Positions 47,260-56,695 are shown, counted from the first letter of the stretch. The stretch is 64,000 nt of DNA from Paenibacillus sp. JZ16 (GCF_015326965.1 NZ_CP017659.1:2666001-2730000); one strand, 5' to 3'. Translations and numbers: made by a program. The notes: generated by a model not told the origin, from the letters alone.

Positions 47260-47290
47260 TGGAGCCTTGGAGGATCGAACCGCTGGCCTC
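47260..47290 (-). other. tRNA-Ala-like 3' fragment, possible attachment-site relic
   Basis: The minus strand from 47290 to 47260 reads like the end of a Bacillus-type tRNA-Ala: GAGGCCAGCGG, TTCGATCC, then AGGCTCCA. By eye about 27 of 31 bases agree with the tRNA-Ala 3' end I recall, with changes on one side of the T stem that would break pairing. No D-arm or acceptor 5' half is upstream, and CCA is incomplete. This is a fragment and not a working tRNA. Confidence 0.4.
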
Positions 47291-47364
47291 AATCTTCAGA
47301 TAGCGAAGTCTTGGTGACATTTGCTTTCTGCCGCCGTTCCAAGAAGGACTCCCAATCCATATGT

Positions 47365-49635
47365 TCATTGTTTATGATTTATCATTACATTTCTTTCGAA
47401 CGTATACGTCTTACCCGCCTCAGCGATAAAGGAGACGGGAGCGAAGCCGGGAGCCTCGATCTCGCATGGCCCAGACACTGTGCATTCTACGACGACTTCT
47501 GAAATCTTCGATTCTGCCCACTTGAAGCTGAACGTGAATCCGCCGCGTGCGCGCAGCCCCTTAACCTCGCCTTCGCTCCATACGTCCGGAATCGCTGGCA
47601 GCAACCGAATGATGCCGGCATGGCTTTGCAACAGCATTTCCGCGATACCGGCAGTTCCGCCGAAGTTTCCGTCAATCTGGAACGGAGGATGATTGTCAAA
47701 CAGGTTGGTCATCGTAGAATGTTGCAGCAGTGCCATCACGTTGTCGTATGCGAGCATCCCGTCCTGGAGTCTGGCCCAGAAATTGATGATCCAGGCCCGA
47801 CTCCAGCCGGTATGCCCCCCACCGGAAGACAGTCTGCGCGTCAATGTGGTCCGTGCGGCTGCGGCTAGATTAGGCGTGCGCTCGGTCGTGAACGCATCGC
47901 CAGGATACAGGGCGAACAGATGAGAAATATGGCGATGACCCGGCTCCTCCTCTTCGTAGTCCTCCATCCACTCCTGGATTTGTCCGTATTTGCCGATCCT
48001 CGGCTGCGGCAGCCGTTTCAGGGCAGTTTCCAGTTCGTCCTTGAAAGTCTCATCCTTCCCAAGCAGCTTCGCGCCCTCGATGCAGGCGCCGAACAGCGCG
48101 CCAATAATCTGAAAATCCATGGACGCGCCTGCACATAACACGCCCGCTTCCCCACTGGAAAGAATATATCGATTTTCGGGCGAGACGGATGGGCAAGTAA
48201 TGAGCCTTCCCTGCTCGTCTTCGACCAGATAATCGAGCAGAAAGAGTGCAGCTTCCTTCATCGTATCGTATGCTCTATCAAGGAATGTGAGATCTTGCCC
48301 GAATCGGTAATGTTCCCATAAATGCAGACAGAGCCAGGCCGCACCCATTGGCCAGAATGAAGCCGGCAAATACGTATCCTGCGGCGCCGTATCCGCCCAG
48401 ATATCGGTGTTGTGGTGGGCCGTAAAGCCGCTGCACCCGTACATCACTTGTGCGGTTACCCTGCCCGGCTCCCGCATGCGCTCGATGAGATCGAACAGCG
48501 GCTCGTGACATTCCGTCAGGTTGCAAAGCTCTGCGGGCCAGTAGTTCATCTGAGTGTTGATATTGATCGTAAATTTACTGTCCCACGGCGGCGTGAAACT
48601 GTCGTTCCAGATGCCCTGCAGGTTCGCTGGTAGTGAACCGGGACGGCTGGACGCAATAAGCAGATACCGGCCGTAATGAAAATACAGGGCGACCAGGCCA
48701 TGATCCGTTTCGCCCCGCTTTACGCGATCCAGCCGCTCGTCGGTAGGCAGCCCGGCCAGCTCGACACTTCCCGGCAGCGACAGATTCGTACGGCCATAAA
48801 GTGACTGGTAATCGGCAAGATGCCGCTCCAGCAGCTCTGAGTAAGGTTGATTCAGCAGGCCACTCAGATGCGACCTGCAGTGTGCGGAGGGGTCCGTTTG
48901 GCGGAAGGTCGTTGCCGCAGCAAGGAACAATGTTACGGAATCGGCGTTCTCGATTACAAGATGCTCACCGATCGTCTGGGCGGTGCCTCCGTTGCTAACC
49001 GCCTTCAAAGCGGCGCAAAAAGTGCTTCCGCCCTCCCCCCCGCTATGTCCGGTCATGACCAGTCCGTCTTCGCCCCATTTCTCGGTCTTCTCCAGGTACC
49101 TCCATCGACCGCGATTAAAACGAGCCTTGAACGAAATCGCGCCAATTTTATCGGCTGATAGTCGGATGACCAGCGCTTGATCGGGATAGCTAGACAAAAC
49201 TTCACGTGTATACATGATATCTCCGATCCGGTAACGCACCGTGACGGTTCCGCGTTCAAGATCCAGCTCCCTGCTGTACTCCATGCAGGGCTCATCCTGA
49301 CCCTTAAACATCAGGAGAAGATCGCCTAGCGGAAGGTAGTGGCGCTGCGTTTCCGGAAGTCCGGGAAGGGCTAGCGAGGCCAGCTCCTCCGCTTCCTTCA
49401 GACGCCCCTCCAGGATCAGTTTCCGCAGCTCTGTCAAATTGGGTAGCGCGTCCGGATTGTTCCGGTCTCGTGGGCCTCCGTACCATAGGGAGTCCTCGTT
49501 GAGCTGTAAACGCTCCGCCGAGACTCCCCCGAAGACCATCGCCCCCAGCCGTCCGTTGCCTACCGGCAGCGCTTCGTTCCATTCCTTCGCGGGCTTTGAA
49601 TACCACAAGCGGTGTTCCTGTAACCGGTTGTCCAT
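47365..49635 (-). CDS. Alpha-L-fucosidase, glycoside hydrolase family 95
   Basis: A 756-residue enzyme with the GH95 layout. The N-terminal beta domain starts LWYSKPAKEWNEALPVGNGRLGAMVFGG; an (alpha/alpha)6 barrel contains FTININTQMNYWPAELCNL near 365, SCPSVSPEN-type segment near 485, HISHLFALYPGD near 575, HTGWSRAWIINFWARL near 615, and FQIDGNFGGTAGIAEML near 660. GH95 enzymes remove alpha-1,2-linked L-fucose (or L-galactose) by inversion. No signal peptide, so it acts inside on imported sugar. Last gene of the leftward operon with two dehydrogenases and an amidohydrolase. Confidence 0.93.
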   Translation of the reverse strand: MDNRLQEHRLWYSKPAKEWNEALPVGNGRLGAMVFGGVSAERLQLNEDSLWYGGPRDRNNPDALPNLTELRKLILEGRLKEAEELASLALPGLPETQRHYLPLGDLLLMFKGQDEPCMEYSRELDLERGTVTVRYRIGDIMYTREVLSSYPDQALVIRLSADKIGAISFKARFNRGRWRYLEKTEKWGEDGLVMTGHSGGEGGSTFCAALKAVSNGGTAQTIGEHLVIENADSVTLFLAAATTFRQTDPSAHCRSHLSGLLNQPYSELLERHLADYQSLYGRTNLSLPGSVELAGLPTDERLDRVKRGETDHGLVALYFHYGRYLLIASSRPGSLPANLQGIWNDSFTPPWDSKFTININTQMNYWPAELCNLTECHEPLFDLIERMREPGRVTAQVMYGCSGFTAHHNTDIWADTAPQDTYLPASFWPMGAAWLCLHLWEHYRFGQDLTFLDRAYDTMKEAALFLLDYLVEDEQGRLITCPSVSPENRYILSSGEAGVLCAGASMDFQIIGALFGACIEGAKLLGKDETFKDELETALKRLPQPRIGKYGQIQEWMEDYEEEEPGHRHISHLFALYPGDAFTTERTPNLAAAARTTLTRRLSSGGGHTGWSRAWIINFWARLQDGMLAYDNVMALLQHSTMTNLFDNHPPFQIDGNFGGTAGIAEMLLQSHAGIIRLLPAIPDVWSEGEVKGLRARGGFTFSFKWAESKISEVVVECTVSGPCEIEAPGFAPVSFIAEAGKTYTFERNVMINHKQ

Positions 49636-49664
49636 TCCTATCTCTCCTCCTCCTAAAAATGGTT

Positions 49665-50684
49665 TTAGTTGATCTCTACAATGGCTTTGATCACGCAGGT
49701 TTCCGGCTTCAGCCAGGCGTCAAACTGCTCTGTCATCCGATCGAGCGTACAACGGTGCGTAATATAGGCGTTTAGATCGACTTTTAAGCTCGTCACCGCG
49801 TCAGCCACACGTCTGAAATCTTCCCGTGTAGCGTTACGACTGCTCAGGAGCGTTAGTTCCCGCGCGTGAAAATCAGGATCGTTAAACGTAATATCGCCAT
49901 TCACGAGTCCGACGTAAACAAGCGAGCCGCCGTGACCGACCAGCCCGAATGCATCCGTCATCGAACGCAGGTTACCTGTCGCGTCGATGACCACGGACGG
50001 CAGTTCTCTATCGTTCCATTCGAGAAGGCGATCTTTCGGACTTTCCGTCACAAGAACGGTATGTACTGATTTGGCCCAGGATTTGGCGAAGGCAAGACGG
50101 TCTGCATTCACGTCCATCGCGGCCACCTCGGAACCGGAAGCTGCCGCCATCGCCATGACACCAAGTCCGATTGGCCCGGCTCCAATTACTAGTGCACGCA
50201 TGCCGGGATGTAGACCCGATCGGCGGAGGGCATGCGCGCCGATCGCCAGAGGCTCGAGTAGAGCCGCCTGATCCAGTGACAGCCCTTCCATCCGGAATAG
50301 ATGGGAGACGGGAACAGAAATCCGCTCGCGCATGCCGCCATCCAGATGCACGCCCAGCACGCGCATGCTGCGGCAGCAGTTCGTTTTACCGCTTAGGCAG
50401 GCGCCGCAATTGCCGCAGTGCAGGTACGGAATCATACTGACCTGATCGCCCACTCTTAGCCCTTCCGGATTATCACCAATCTCTTCGATTACTCCGGAGA
50501 GCTCATGCCCGAGGATGCGAGGGTAAGTAAAATAAGGCTGGTTTCCCTGGTATGCGTGCAGGTCCGTACCACAGATGCCGATGCGCCGAATCGCGACGAT
50601 CGCCTCTCCTTCGCCCCTAACTGGCTCGGGTAAATCCTCTCGATAAACCAGCCTTCCGGCATCTTCGCAGACAATCCCCTTCAT
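49665..50684 (-). CDS. Zinc-dependent alcohol/sugar dehydrogenase
   Basis: A 339-residue medium-chain dehydrogenase. Catalytic zinc is bound by GICGTDLHAY and GHELSGVIEEIG (His near 60). The structural zinc site has four Cys in HCGNCGACLSGKTNCC near 90-105. The NAD-binding fold is VIGAGPIGLGVMAMA near 168. The stop of the aldo/keto reductase overlaps its start by one base. In context it may oxidise L-fucose, or a later intermediate such as a deoxy-keto acid; either is inference. Confidence 0.9.
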   Translation of the reverse strand: MKGIVCEDAGRLVYREDLPEPVRGEGEAIVAIRRIGICGTDLHAYQGNQPYFTYPRILGHELSGVIEEIGDNPEGLRVGDQVSMIPYLHCGNCGACLSGKTNCCRSMRVLGVHLDGGMRERISVPVSHLFRMEGLSLDQAALLEPLAIGAHALRRSGLHPGMRALVIGAGPIGLGVMAMAAASGSEVAAMDVNADRLAFAKSWAKSVHTVLVTESPKDRLLEWNDRELPSVVIDATGNLRSMTDAFGLVGHGGSLVYVGLVNGDITFNDPDFHARELTLLSSRNATREDFRRVADAVTSLKVDLNAYITHRCTLDRMTEQFDAWLKPETCVIKAIVEIN

Positions 50685-51649
50685 TACGCCCGCCCCTCTT
50701 TCGCTTCCGTCCGTGGACTGTCATTATACTCAGGCAGTCCGCTCGCCCAGGTCCGATTATGGACCGTAGCGAGAATGTCCGACACTTCACCCAGCAGCTC
50801 CTGGTCCATCGGTTCTTCGACCCACCTTGCGTTCTTGACGATGTTATCCGGATTGGCCGTGCTCACCAGCGTCGTCGGGATGCGTTCGTTAGCGGTTGAG
50901 AACTGCACGGCCAACTGGGCGATATCGTATCCGCGGGAGGCACAGTGTTCGGCCGCCTTCCTGCAGGCAGCTTTGAGCTCGGGATCGGCCGGGTGCCAGT
51001 CGGCAGTTTCTCTGGTGCTCAGCAGCCCCATGGAAAGCGGCGAAGCATTGACCAGGCCGATGCTGCGCTCCTCCAGCAGCGGAATCAGATCAAGCAATGA
51101 GGTATCGTTGAGAGAATAGTGGCAATAAGACAGGATCGCGTCCACTTCAATCTGCGGAAGCATCTGCTCGAATAGTTTCAGTGGAAGTCCGCTGACGCCT
51201 GTAAAACGGATCTTCCCCTGCTCCTTCAGCTTGAGCAGTGCAGGCACGGCCTCCTCTAGAATGATGCCGGACGGCACGAATTCAATATCATGCAAAAAAA
51301 GAATATCGAGATAATCCGTGTTCAGTCGCCTCAGGCTTTCTTCAACGCTGTCAAACATTCGTTTCGCAGAAAAATCAAATGTATTCTCACCGTATCGCCC
51401 CGCTTTGCTCGATAGCAGGAAACGATCTCGCGGAAGCTCTTTGATCGCCTGGCCGAGTACGGACTCCGCCTTGGTCAATCCATAGTAAGGCGAAACATCA
51501 ATATAGTTGATGCCTGCGTCAAGAGCAGCATGCACCGTCTTAATGCTCTCGCGGTCTGACGTTTCCCGGAACACCGATCCTAGCGAAGAGGCGCCGAAGC
51601 TGAGGACCGACACCTCGAGTCCCGTGCGCCCCAATTTTCGAAACTTCAT
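50684..51649 (-). CDS. Aldo/keto reductase (L-fucose dehydrogenase-like)
   Basis: A protein of about 321 residues. The aldo/keto reductase signature starts FRKLGRTGLEVSVLSFGASSLG. The catalytic set is visible as Asp-Tyr in INYIDVSPYYGL, Lys in LLSSKAGRYG, and His in DILFLHDIEF. ATG at 51649, after GGAGGGAAAGCAAA, is preferred over the upstream ATG at 51673. Family members act as D-threo-aldose 1-dehydrogenases that turn L-fucose to L-fuconolactone, matching the fuconolactonase-like neighbour. Confidence 0.88.
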   Translation of the reverse strand: MKFRKLGRTGLEVSVLSFGASSLGSVFRETSDRESIKTVHAALDAGINYIDVSPYYGLTKAESVLGQAIKELPRDRFLLSSKAGRYGENTFDFSAKRMFDSVEESLRRLNTDYLDILFLHDIEFVPSGIILEEAVPALLKLKEQGKIRFTGVSGLPLKLFEQMLPQIEVDAILSYCHYSLNDTSLLDLIPLLEERSIGLVNASPLSMGLLSTRETADWHPADPELKAACRKAAEHCASRGYDIAQLAVQFSTANERIPTTLVSTANPDNIVKNARWVEEPMDQELLGEVSDILATVHNRTWASGLPEYNDSPRTEAKEGRA

Positions 51650-51723
51650 TTTGCTTTCCCTCCATCCATTCATATTGGTGATTCTTTTCCAGACTTTTTT
51701 GACCGATTACCCGCATTGTGAGC

Positions 51724-52569
51724 TCAGGTTCTAAACGCTCGAAGCTTGTAGAACTCTTTCGCATTGACTCCGAACAGCCGCGACTGTTCCTCTTCTCCCC
51801 AAGACTTCGGTAGAGCCCGCCGAACAATCTCTATAACCTCGTCGTACCCTGCAGCAAGCAGGCAGACTGGCCAATCGCTGCCAAACATGACTCTGTCTGG
51901 GCCGAATGTCTCCAGAATGTGCTGGACATAGGGAGCGAACTCTTCATAATTCCAGCTTTCATGATCGGCTTCCGTCACCATCCCCGAGATTTTGCAGTGG
52001 ATGCCTGGAAACGCAGCAGCCTGGCTCATCGCCTCTGTCCATGACTCCCATTCATGGCTTCGGATCGACGGCTTTCCGATATGATCAATGACGCCCCTCA
52101 GGTTTGGAACCTGCCTCAGCAGCTCCAGTACTGGCGGGAGCTGTCCAGATACGATCAACAGATCGATCGGAACATCATCCCCGGCGTAGCCTTTAAGCGC
52201 TTTCACAAATGCTGGCTCCAAAATTCGCGCTGCGTCGGGCATGTCCTGGATCATGATACGAAAGCCTGCAAATTTCGGGTGGCGGCTGAATCTCTCGTAA
52301 TGCAGTCGATGGTTCGGGTCGAACAGATCGAGCCAACCTACGACGCCAAGTATGGAAGGCGTCTGTTCAGCCAGCCTCAGAATAAAGTCTGTTTCCGAGA
52401 CAGTCGGGGCGGCTTGAACCAGGATCGTACCATCCAGCCCATGGACGCGTAAATGCGGCTCCAGATCGGCTGGCATAAAATCGCGGTAAAGCTTCGGAAT
52501 CTCCGGCGTAATCCATCCGTAATCCCCGCGTGCGATAGACCAGTAATGCTGATGGGCATCGATTCTCAT
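51724..52569 (-). CDS. Amidohydrolase, L-fuconolactonase-like
   Basis: A protein of about 281 residues of the amidohydrolase-2 family: MRIDAHQHYWSIARGDYGW at the N-terminus (metal His pair HQH), GVIDHIGKPSI near 155, HCKISGM near 185, and MFGSDWPVC near 235 (metal Asp). This pattern is typical of lactonases for L-fuconolactone and related sugar lactones. ATG at 52569 is preferred over the longer frame to 52596, because it follows GAGGTGG and aligns with the family start. First gene of the operon. Confidence 0.88.
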   Translation of the reverse strand: MRIDAHQHYWSIARGDYGWITPEIPKLYRDFMPADLEPHLRVHGLDGTILVQAAPTVSETDFILRLAEQTPSILGVVGWLDLFDPNHRLHYERFSRHPKFAGFRIMIQDMPDAARILEPAFVKALKGYAGDDVPIDLLIVSGQLPPVLELLRQVPNLRGVIDHIGKPSIRSHEWESWTEAMSQAAAFPGIHCKISGMVTEADHESWNYEEFAPYVQHILETFGPDRVMFGSDWPVCLLAAGYDEVIEIVRRALPKSWGEEEQSRLFGVNAKEFYKLRAFRT

Positions 52570-52722
52570 GTTAAACAACCACCTCGTTATCTCCATGTCA
52601 TTGGGATCTAAGCTTGAATACCCTTATTGTATATTCCGTTTTATGATATTGTAATGTCTAGAACAGGCATTTTTATATCCTTTTTTGATATGAACAAGCA
52701 GCCGAAAAGGAGGTCTCCATCC

Positions 52723-53583
52723 ATGCAGCCCTACCGTAAATCATTTGCAGGAGATCCGCTGTTTCCGTTTGAAATTGTGTATAAGACAATAAAATACCCG
52801 GACAATGAACTCCCCGATCATCTGCATGATCATTATGAACTCGTTTATGTGCACAGCGGCCAAGGGATATTTTTCATCGACAATTGCTGGTACCAAAAAA
52901 GCGCCGGCGATCTGTTCGTCATCCCCGGCAACACGATCCATCATTCCCTGCCGGACCTTGAAGACCCGATCGTCTCATCGGCGATATTCTTTGCACCGTC
53001 TCTCATTGCCGGGCCTTCGCTCGGCGACGGATACTTCCCGCTTCAATGCTATGAAATCGCCCGCAAAAAAAAGCAGTTCAAGATTGGACTGGCAGGGTCA
53101 CTGCGAATCGCTGCCGAAATGGCAATCAAGCAAATCGCGGACGAGTTCGCGAACCAAGAAACGGGATACCGTGAAGCCGTGCTGCTGACGATCGGCCAGT
53201 TACTTCTGCAAATTAATCGTCATCTCCTGACCGATGAAATAACCCAGCACGAAAGCCCGCGGATTGGCCCCTCCTGGATATTGCGGGCTCTAAAGCGGAT
53301 TGACGAGCATCCCGAGCGAGAGATTCATCTGACTGACCTTGCAAGGGAAGCCTGCGTGTCGCCTTCTCACTTCTCCAGAGTGTTCCGGCAGTTAACTTCA
53401 CTGAACGTTATAGGCTACGTCAACACCAAACGAATCATTAAAGCCAAGGAACTTCTCTTGTTTTCCGACGAGAATGTGAATGTGATCGCAGAGAAATGCG
53501 GATATGAGACGCCTGCTCATTTTTACAGAGTATTCAAATCGTTAACAGGAGAGACGCCCGGCCAGTACAGAAAACGGAGCTAA
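52723..53583 (+). CDS. AraC-family regulator with cupin sensor domain
   Basis: A 286-residue regulator: an N-terminal cupin domain (LPDHLHDHYELVYVHSGQGIFFIDN, GDLFVIPGNTIHHS) and two C-terminal helix-turn-helix units (IHLTDLAREACVSPSHFSRVFRQLT and VNVIAEKCGYETPAHFYRVFKSLTGETPGQYRK). ATG at 52723, nine bases after AAAAGGAGG, is chosen over two upstream ATGs. It diverges from the fucose-type operon, which is the obvious target; a sugar of that pathway is the likely ligand. Confidence 0.92.
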   Translation: MQPYRKSFAGDPLFPFEIVYKTIKYPDNELPDHLHDHYELVYVHSGQGIFFIDNCWYQKSAGDLFVIPGNTIHHSLPDLEDPIVSSAIFFAPSLIAGPSLGDGYFPLQCYEIARKKKQFKIGLAGSLRIAAEMAIKQIADEFANQETGYREAVLLTIGQLLLQINRHLLTDEITQHESPRIGPSWILRALKRIDEHPEREIHLTDLAREACVSPSHFSRVFRQLTSLNVIGYVNTKRIIKAKELLLFSDENVNVIAEKCGYETPAHFYRVFKSLTGETPGQYRKRS

Positions 53584-53592
53584 AATAACTCC

Positions 53593-54021
53593 CTATTTGA
53601 AACGAGAGACGAAGCGGCGCTGCCAAGGCGTCTCAACAGCACGTGGAGTGTAGTGCTCCCGGACATAGTCGACAGCTTTATGATGGGGTACTCCATCAAT
53701 CACAGCGAGACAGGCTAGTGCAGTCCCCGTTCGTCCAATCCCTCCCCCACAGGCGATTTCGACCCGTTCCACTTCAGCCCGAGTCCATGCTTCGCGAAGC
53801 GCGTCAGCGGCTGCAGCCTTGTTTTTGGGCAGCCAGAAGTCCGGCCAAGGAATCCAGCGGCTCTCCCAGATAACGGGCGCTGGTTCTCGCCCGAGCAGGT
53901 AGAGTGCAAAAGTGGGTTGAAGCCCTGGGGGAAGTGGACGTCTTAGTGCTCGGCCGCGGACGAGTCGACCTGAAGGAAGGCGCAGCACACCTTGCGATTC
54001 GGGGTTCCATGTATCATTCAT
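53593..54021 (-). CDS. Protein-tyrosine-phosphatase-like protein
   Basis: A protein of about 142 residues. It carries the CX5R loop CGGGIGRTG near residues 91-99 (nucleophile about C91, Arg about 97) and an Asp-rich upstream loop in RWIPWPDFWLP that may hold the general acid. Small phosphatases of this form act on phosphotyrosine or on other phospho-esters. ATG at 54021 after AAGGAGAGTG is chosen over the frame start at 54045. It ends nine bases from the convergent AraC gene and may be cotranscribed with the M28 peptidase gene upstream. Confidence 0.82.
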   Translation of the reverse strand: MNDTWNPESQGVLRLPSGRLVRGRALRRPLPPGLQPTFALYLLGREPAPVIWESRWIPWPDFWLPKNKAAAADALREAWTRAEVERVEIACGGGIGRTGTALACLAVIDGVPHHKAVDYVREHYTPRAVETPWQRRFVSRFK

Positions 54022-54080
54022 AATGTCACTCTCCTTAGGTATCATTTATCTCAAGAATCAGGATAACTTCTTCTTAAGGA

Positions 54081-56342
54081 TCAATAAGTGACCCGTTTGA
54101 TCACCAAAATACTTTCATCAAACAGTCCACTTGTCATTAGATGAGGTGGACGTTTGGAGCGAATTTCTGGATCAGGATGTTGTTCAGAACCAAAAGTAAA
54201 CGCTACGGGTTGATTCCCTTTAACCTCTACAATGACATCCAAACCTTGTTTTGGAATTCCTGCTTGTTTGTAATAGAAAGTTTCCATTGATTTAGGTATG
54301 GTAAAGGATTCTTCACCAACTTTTATTTTTTGAACGCGACCACCAGGAATAGACAGATACATGTTTTGCACATCTGTTCCACCTGTAAATCGAAAATGAA
54401 TCATTTTATTCCCTTGTTTTTCCTCTATCTTTACTAGCTTTATTGGTGGCATTTGATAGTTTCGTACAGGTGCATTTCCTACCCATGCTTTTTTATCATA
54501 GTTAAACGGTAAGATAGATTTAATATTGGAAGTATTCGTTGAAGTTATATATTTCTTCGTCCAATCATCTGGTGGTTGGGTTGTAACCCACTTTGCTTGT
54601 TTTTTATCCTGGTCCACGACATAGAATAGGTTACTATCTATAGGTCGATCTGCACTTGGGTTCGCTCTGAAAAAACTAATCGATAATATTACTGCCGCGA
54701 TTCCTATCAGGGTATAAGGTACCCATCGTCCTAGTTGGAATAGCTGTTTACATTGCATGAACAACAAAGCTAAGAGCCAAACAAAAAGTAACATGAGATA
54801 AGGTACAAGACTGACCGGAAAGAAGGTAAAAAGCAACTTGAGCAGTGGGACGAACAGTACTATGGGTAAGAAGGATATAAGGGATAACACCCATGTATTG
54901 GTATTTATTTTATCCATTTTATTCTTCCATACCACCCACCCAAGTATCAGTAATGATACGAGCAATGGCCAAGCAAACAGATAGCTGGCACCAGGCAGAA
55001 ATTGTGTTAACAAAATGAGAAATATGACACCAAGAAAGATCGCCGACAAAGTCATTTCCCATTCATTTACGGAGCGTAATTTCCTCCAGATAAGGAAACA
55101 GATAGATGCCGTGATTAACAGAAATGCCCACTGATAATAAAGACTGTCATATACTGCACCACTAAATAAAGTCATTTTTTCAGCCCAAAGTGCGTTTACC
55201 CCCATCCAAATCAGTACCGTTGCGATGATCGAAGAAATGACAGTTAACAGGATAGCTAGCAAACTGATTCCTAACCCTTTGAAAGTGGCGCACTGTTTCT
55301 TTACTGCACAGATCGTAACCATTGCAAATAAAAGTACAATCAGCCCTGTAAGGGGATAGACCCAGTAGTAAGAGTAGGAAATGACTACCCCAAAAAAGTT
55401 AAAGTAAACGGCATTCTCTTTCTTAATATCATGTAACTCCAATTGACCGAAGTGCCTAGCCATGGCTAAGGCATTTTGCCCTTGGTGCTCTAACGAACGT
55501 ATATCTAGGTGTTTGACATCATCATGTGGTGTATGGTATCCGGTCCATCCATCACCATAAGCAAAATTCAATCCGGGTATTTTATTTTCATTGGAAACCG
55601 TTAAATCCGAGTCGTTTGGCATGATTTCAAACAGATTTCCTAGTAAGGATGAAGTAACAGGATTGGGGGCTGCTTCGGCAAATTCTTTTACCATCCAACC
55701 GTTTTGATCACTGGTTTGGAACATGATAGACGGACCACTTGTTCCTCTTGCCTCGAAATTAATGATGAGATCCATTTTTTGTTTATGATTTGATTTCGTC
55801 CAAAATTCCTTTGCTCCCATTAATCCTTGCTCTTCGCCATCTGTAAACACAAAATAGATATCATTTTTCAAAGGAGGACCTGATTTTAATACACGTATGG
55901 TTTCTAATAGAGCAGCTACTCCGCTTCCATCATCACTAGCTCCCGGTCCTTGTTGAACAGAGTCATAGTGTGCAGACATCATCATTGCATGATCACTGCT
56001 GGTACCTTCAAGTTTACCAATCACGTTGTACATATCTCCGCCAGTCAACATTTTGGGGTATAGGGAAGCATGATTGGAATGTTCGATTTCTGGTCTCAAT
56101 CCCATTAATTCTAGTTGTTCAACAAGATAATTTCTTACTTTTTCATTTTCTGCCGATCCGCTTGGATGAGCTGTCTTTGCGATGTGGTTTAAATGTTGGA
56201 CAGCACGATCTGCTGAGAAATTTTTCGAGATGTCCGCCTTCTTATCTGGACTGGGTGGAACAATGGTATACAGGCTGATAAAGGCAAACAAAAATATAAA
56301 TGATATGACCGTAATGGCTTTAAAATTTTGATTATTAGTCAT
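54081..56342 (-). CDS. Membrane M28-family metallopeptidase
   Basis: A 753-residue protein. An N-terminal helix anchors it (AITVISFIFLFAFISLYTIV). An extracytoplasmic M28 aminopeptidase domain follows: zinc ligands in SAHYDSV (H125) and ASDDGSG (D137 region), catalytic Glu pair in FTDGEEQGLMG (about 170), and YGDGWTGYHTPHDD near 300. The middle section has about eight hydrophobic helices (residues 325-570) and a C-terminal outer domain closes the protein, similar in layout to ER-type metallopeptidase 1. This gene is visibly richer in A+T than its neighbours, which may mean a different origin. Confidence 0.87.
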   Translation of the reverse strand: MTNNQNFKAITVISFIFLFAFISLYTIVPPSPDKKADISKNFSADRAVQHLNHIAKTAHPSGSAENEKVRNYLVEQLELMGLRPEIEHSNHASLYPKMLTGGDMYNVIGKLEGTSSDHAMMMSAHYDSVQQGPGASDDGSGVAALLETIRVLKSGPPLKNDIYFVFTDGEEQGLMGAKEFWTKSNHKQKMDLIINFEARGTSGPSIMFQTSDQNGWMVKEFAEAAPNPVTSSLLGNLFEIMPNDSDLTVSNENKIPGLNFAYGDGWTGYHTPHDDVKHLDIRSLEHQGQNALAMARHFGQLELHDIKKENAVYFNFFGVVISYSYYWVYPLTGLIVLLFAMVTICAVKKQCATFKGLGISLLAILLTVISSIIATVLIWMGVNALWAEKMTLFSGAVYDSLYYQWAFLLITASICFLIWRKLRSVNEWEMTLSAIFLGVIFLILLTQFLPGASYLFAWPLLVSLLILGWVVWKNKMDKINTNTWVLSLISFLPIVLFVPLLKLLFTFFPVSLVPYLMLLFVWLLALLFMQCKQLFQLGRWVPYTLIGIAAVILSISFFRANPSADRPIDSNLFYVVDQDKKQAKWVTTQPPDDWTKKYITSTNTSNIKSILPFNYDKKAWVGNAPVRNYQMPPIKLVKIEEKQGNKMIHFRFTGGTDVQNMYLSIPGGRVQKIKVGEESFTIPKSMETFYYKQAGIPKQGLDVIVEVKGNQPVAFTFGSEQHPDPEIRSKRPPHLMTSGLFDESILVIKRVTY

Positions 56343-56365
56343 GATTAATCCCTTCTTATTGTTAC

Positions 56366-56695
56366 ATGGTTGTAAGTATCATAATGAAAAAAGAAAAAGA
56401 CAAACCAATGGTTTATCTTACAGTTACCTTACTTTACGGTAAGGTAGGTTATTTAGAAAAAATTACGCACGGTCCTCCCTTTGCCAATAAGGAAGGTTTT
56501 AATTCCGAACGAGATCCGAAAAAAAAGACAACCCTAATGGCTGCCTTCATTCAATCGCTATTTGGCTTCAATGGCCGCGTCGTCTTCGAGCACATACCGA
56601 ATGACTCTGCGCTCTGGTCAGAAATGATCAGCATTCAGCTGCCCCCACCAAGTGCGCTCAAACGGCCCGCAGCTGGCGAATTATGTTCCTTATGA
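56366..56695 (+). CDS. Doubtful ORF in the region upstream of the M28 peptidase
   Basis: A 109-codon frame (MVVSIIMKKEKDKPMV at the start, SALKRPAAGELCSL at the end) fills the gap 56343-56709. No ribosome site is convincing, and the first third overlaps the expected M28 promoter region and the palindrome at 56425-56446. The last 40 codons have a more protein-like composition and may be a gene remnant. No family is recognised. It is listed to account for the gap; I doubt that it is expressed. Confidence 0.2.
   Translation: MVVSIIMKKEKDKPMVYLTVTLLYGKVGYLEKITHGPPFANKEGFNSERDPKKKTTLMAAFIQSLFGFNGRVVFEHIPNDSALWSEMISIQLPPPSALKRPAAGELCSL
56425..56446. promoter_or_regulatory. TetR-style operator palindrome upstream of the M28 peptidase
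   Basis: TACCTTAC and GTAAGGTA, eight-base perfect arms separated by six bases, lie about 85 bases upstream of the leftward peptidase gene. Sites of this form are typical of TetR repressors, but no TetR gene is adjacent. Confidence 0.5.
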
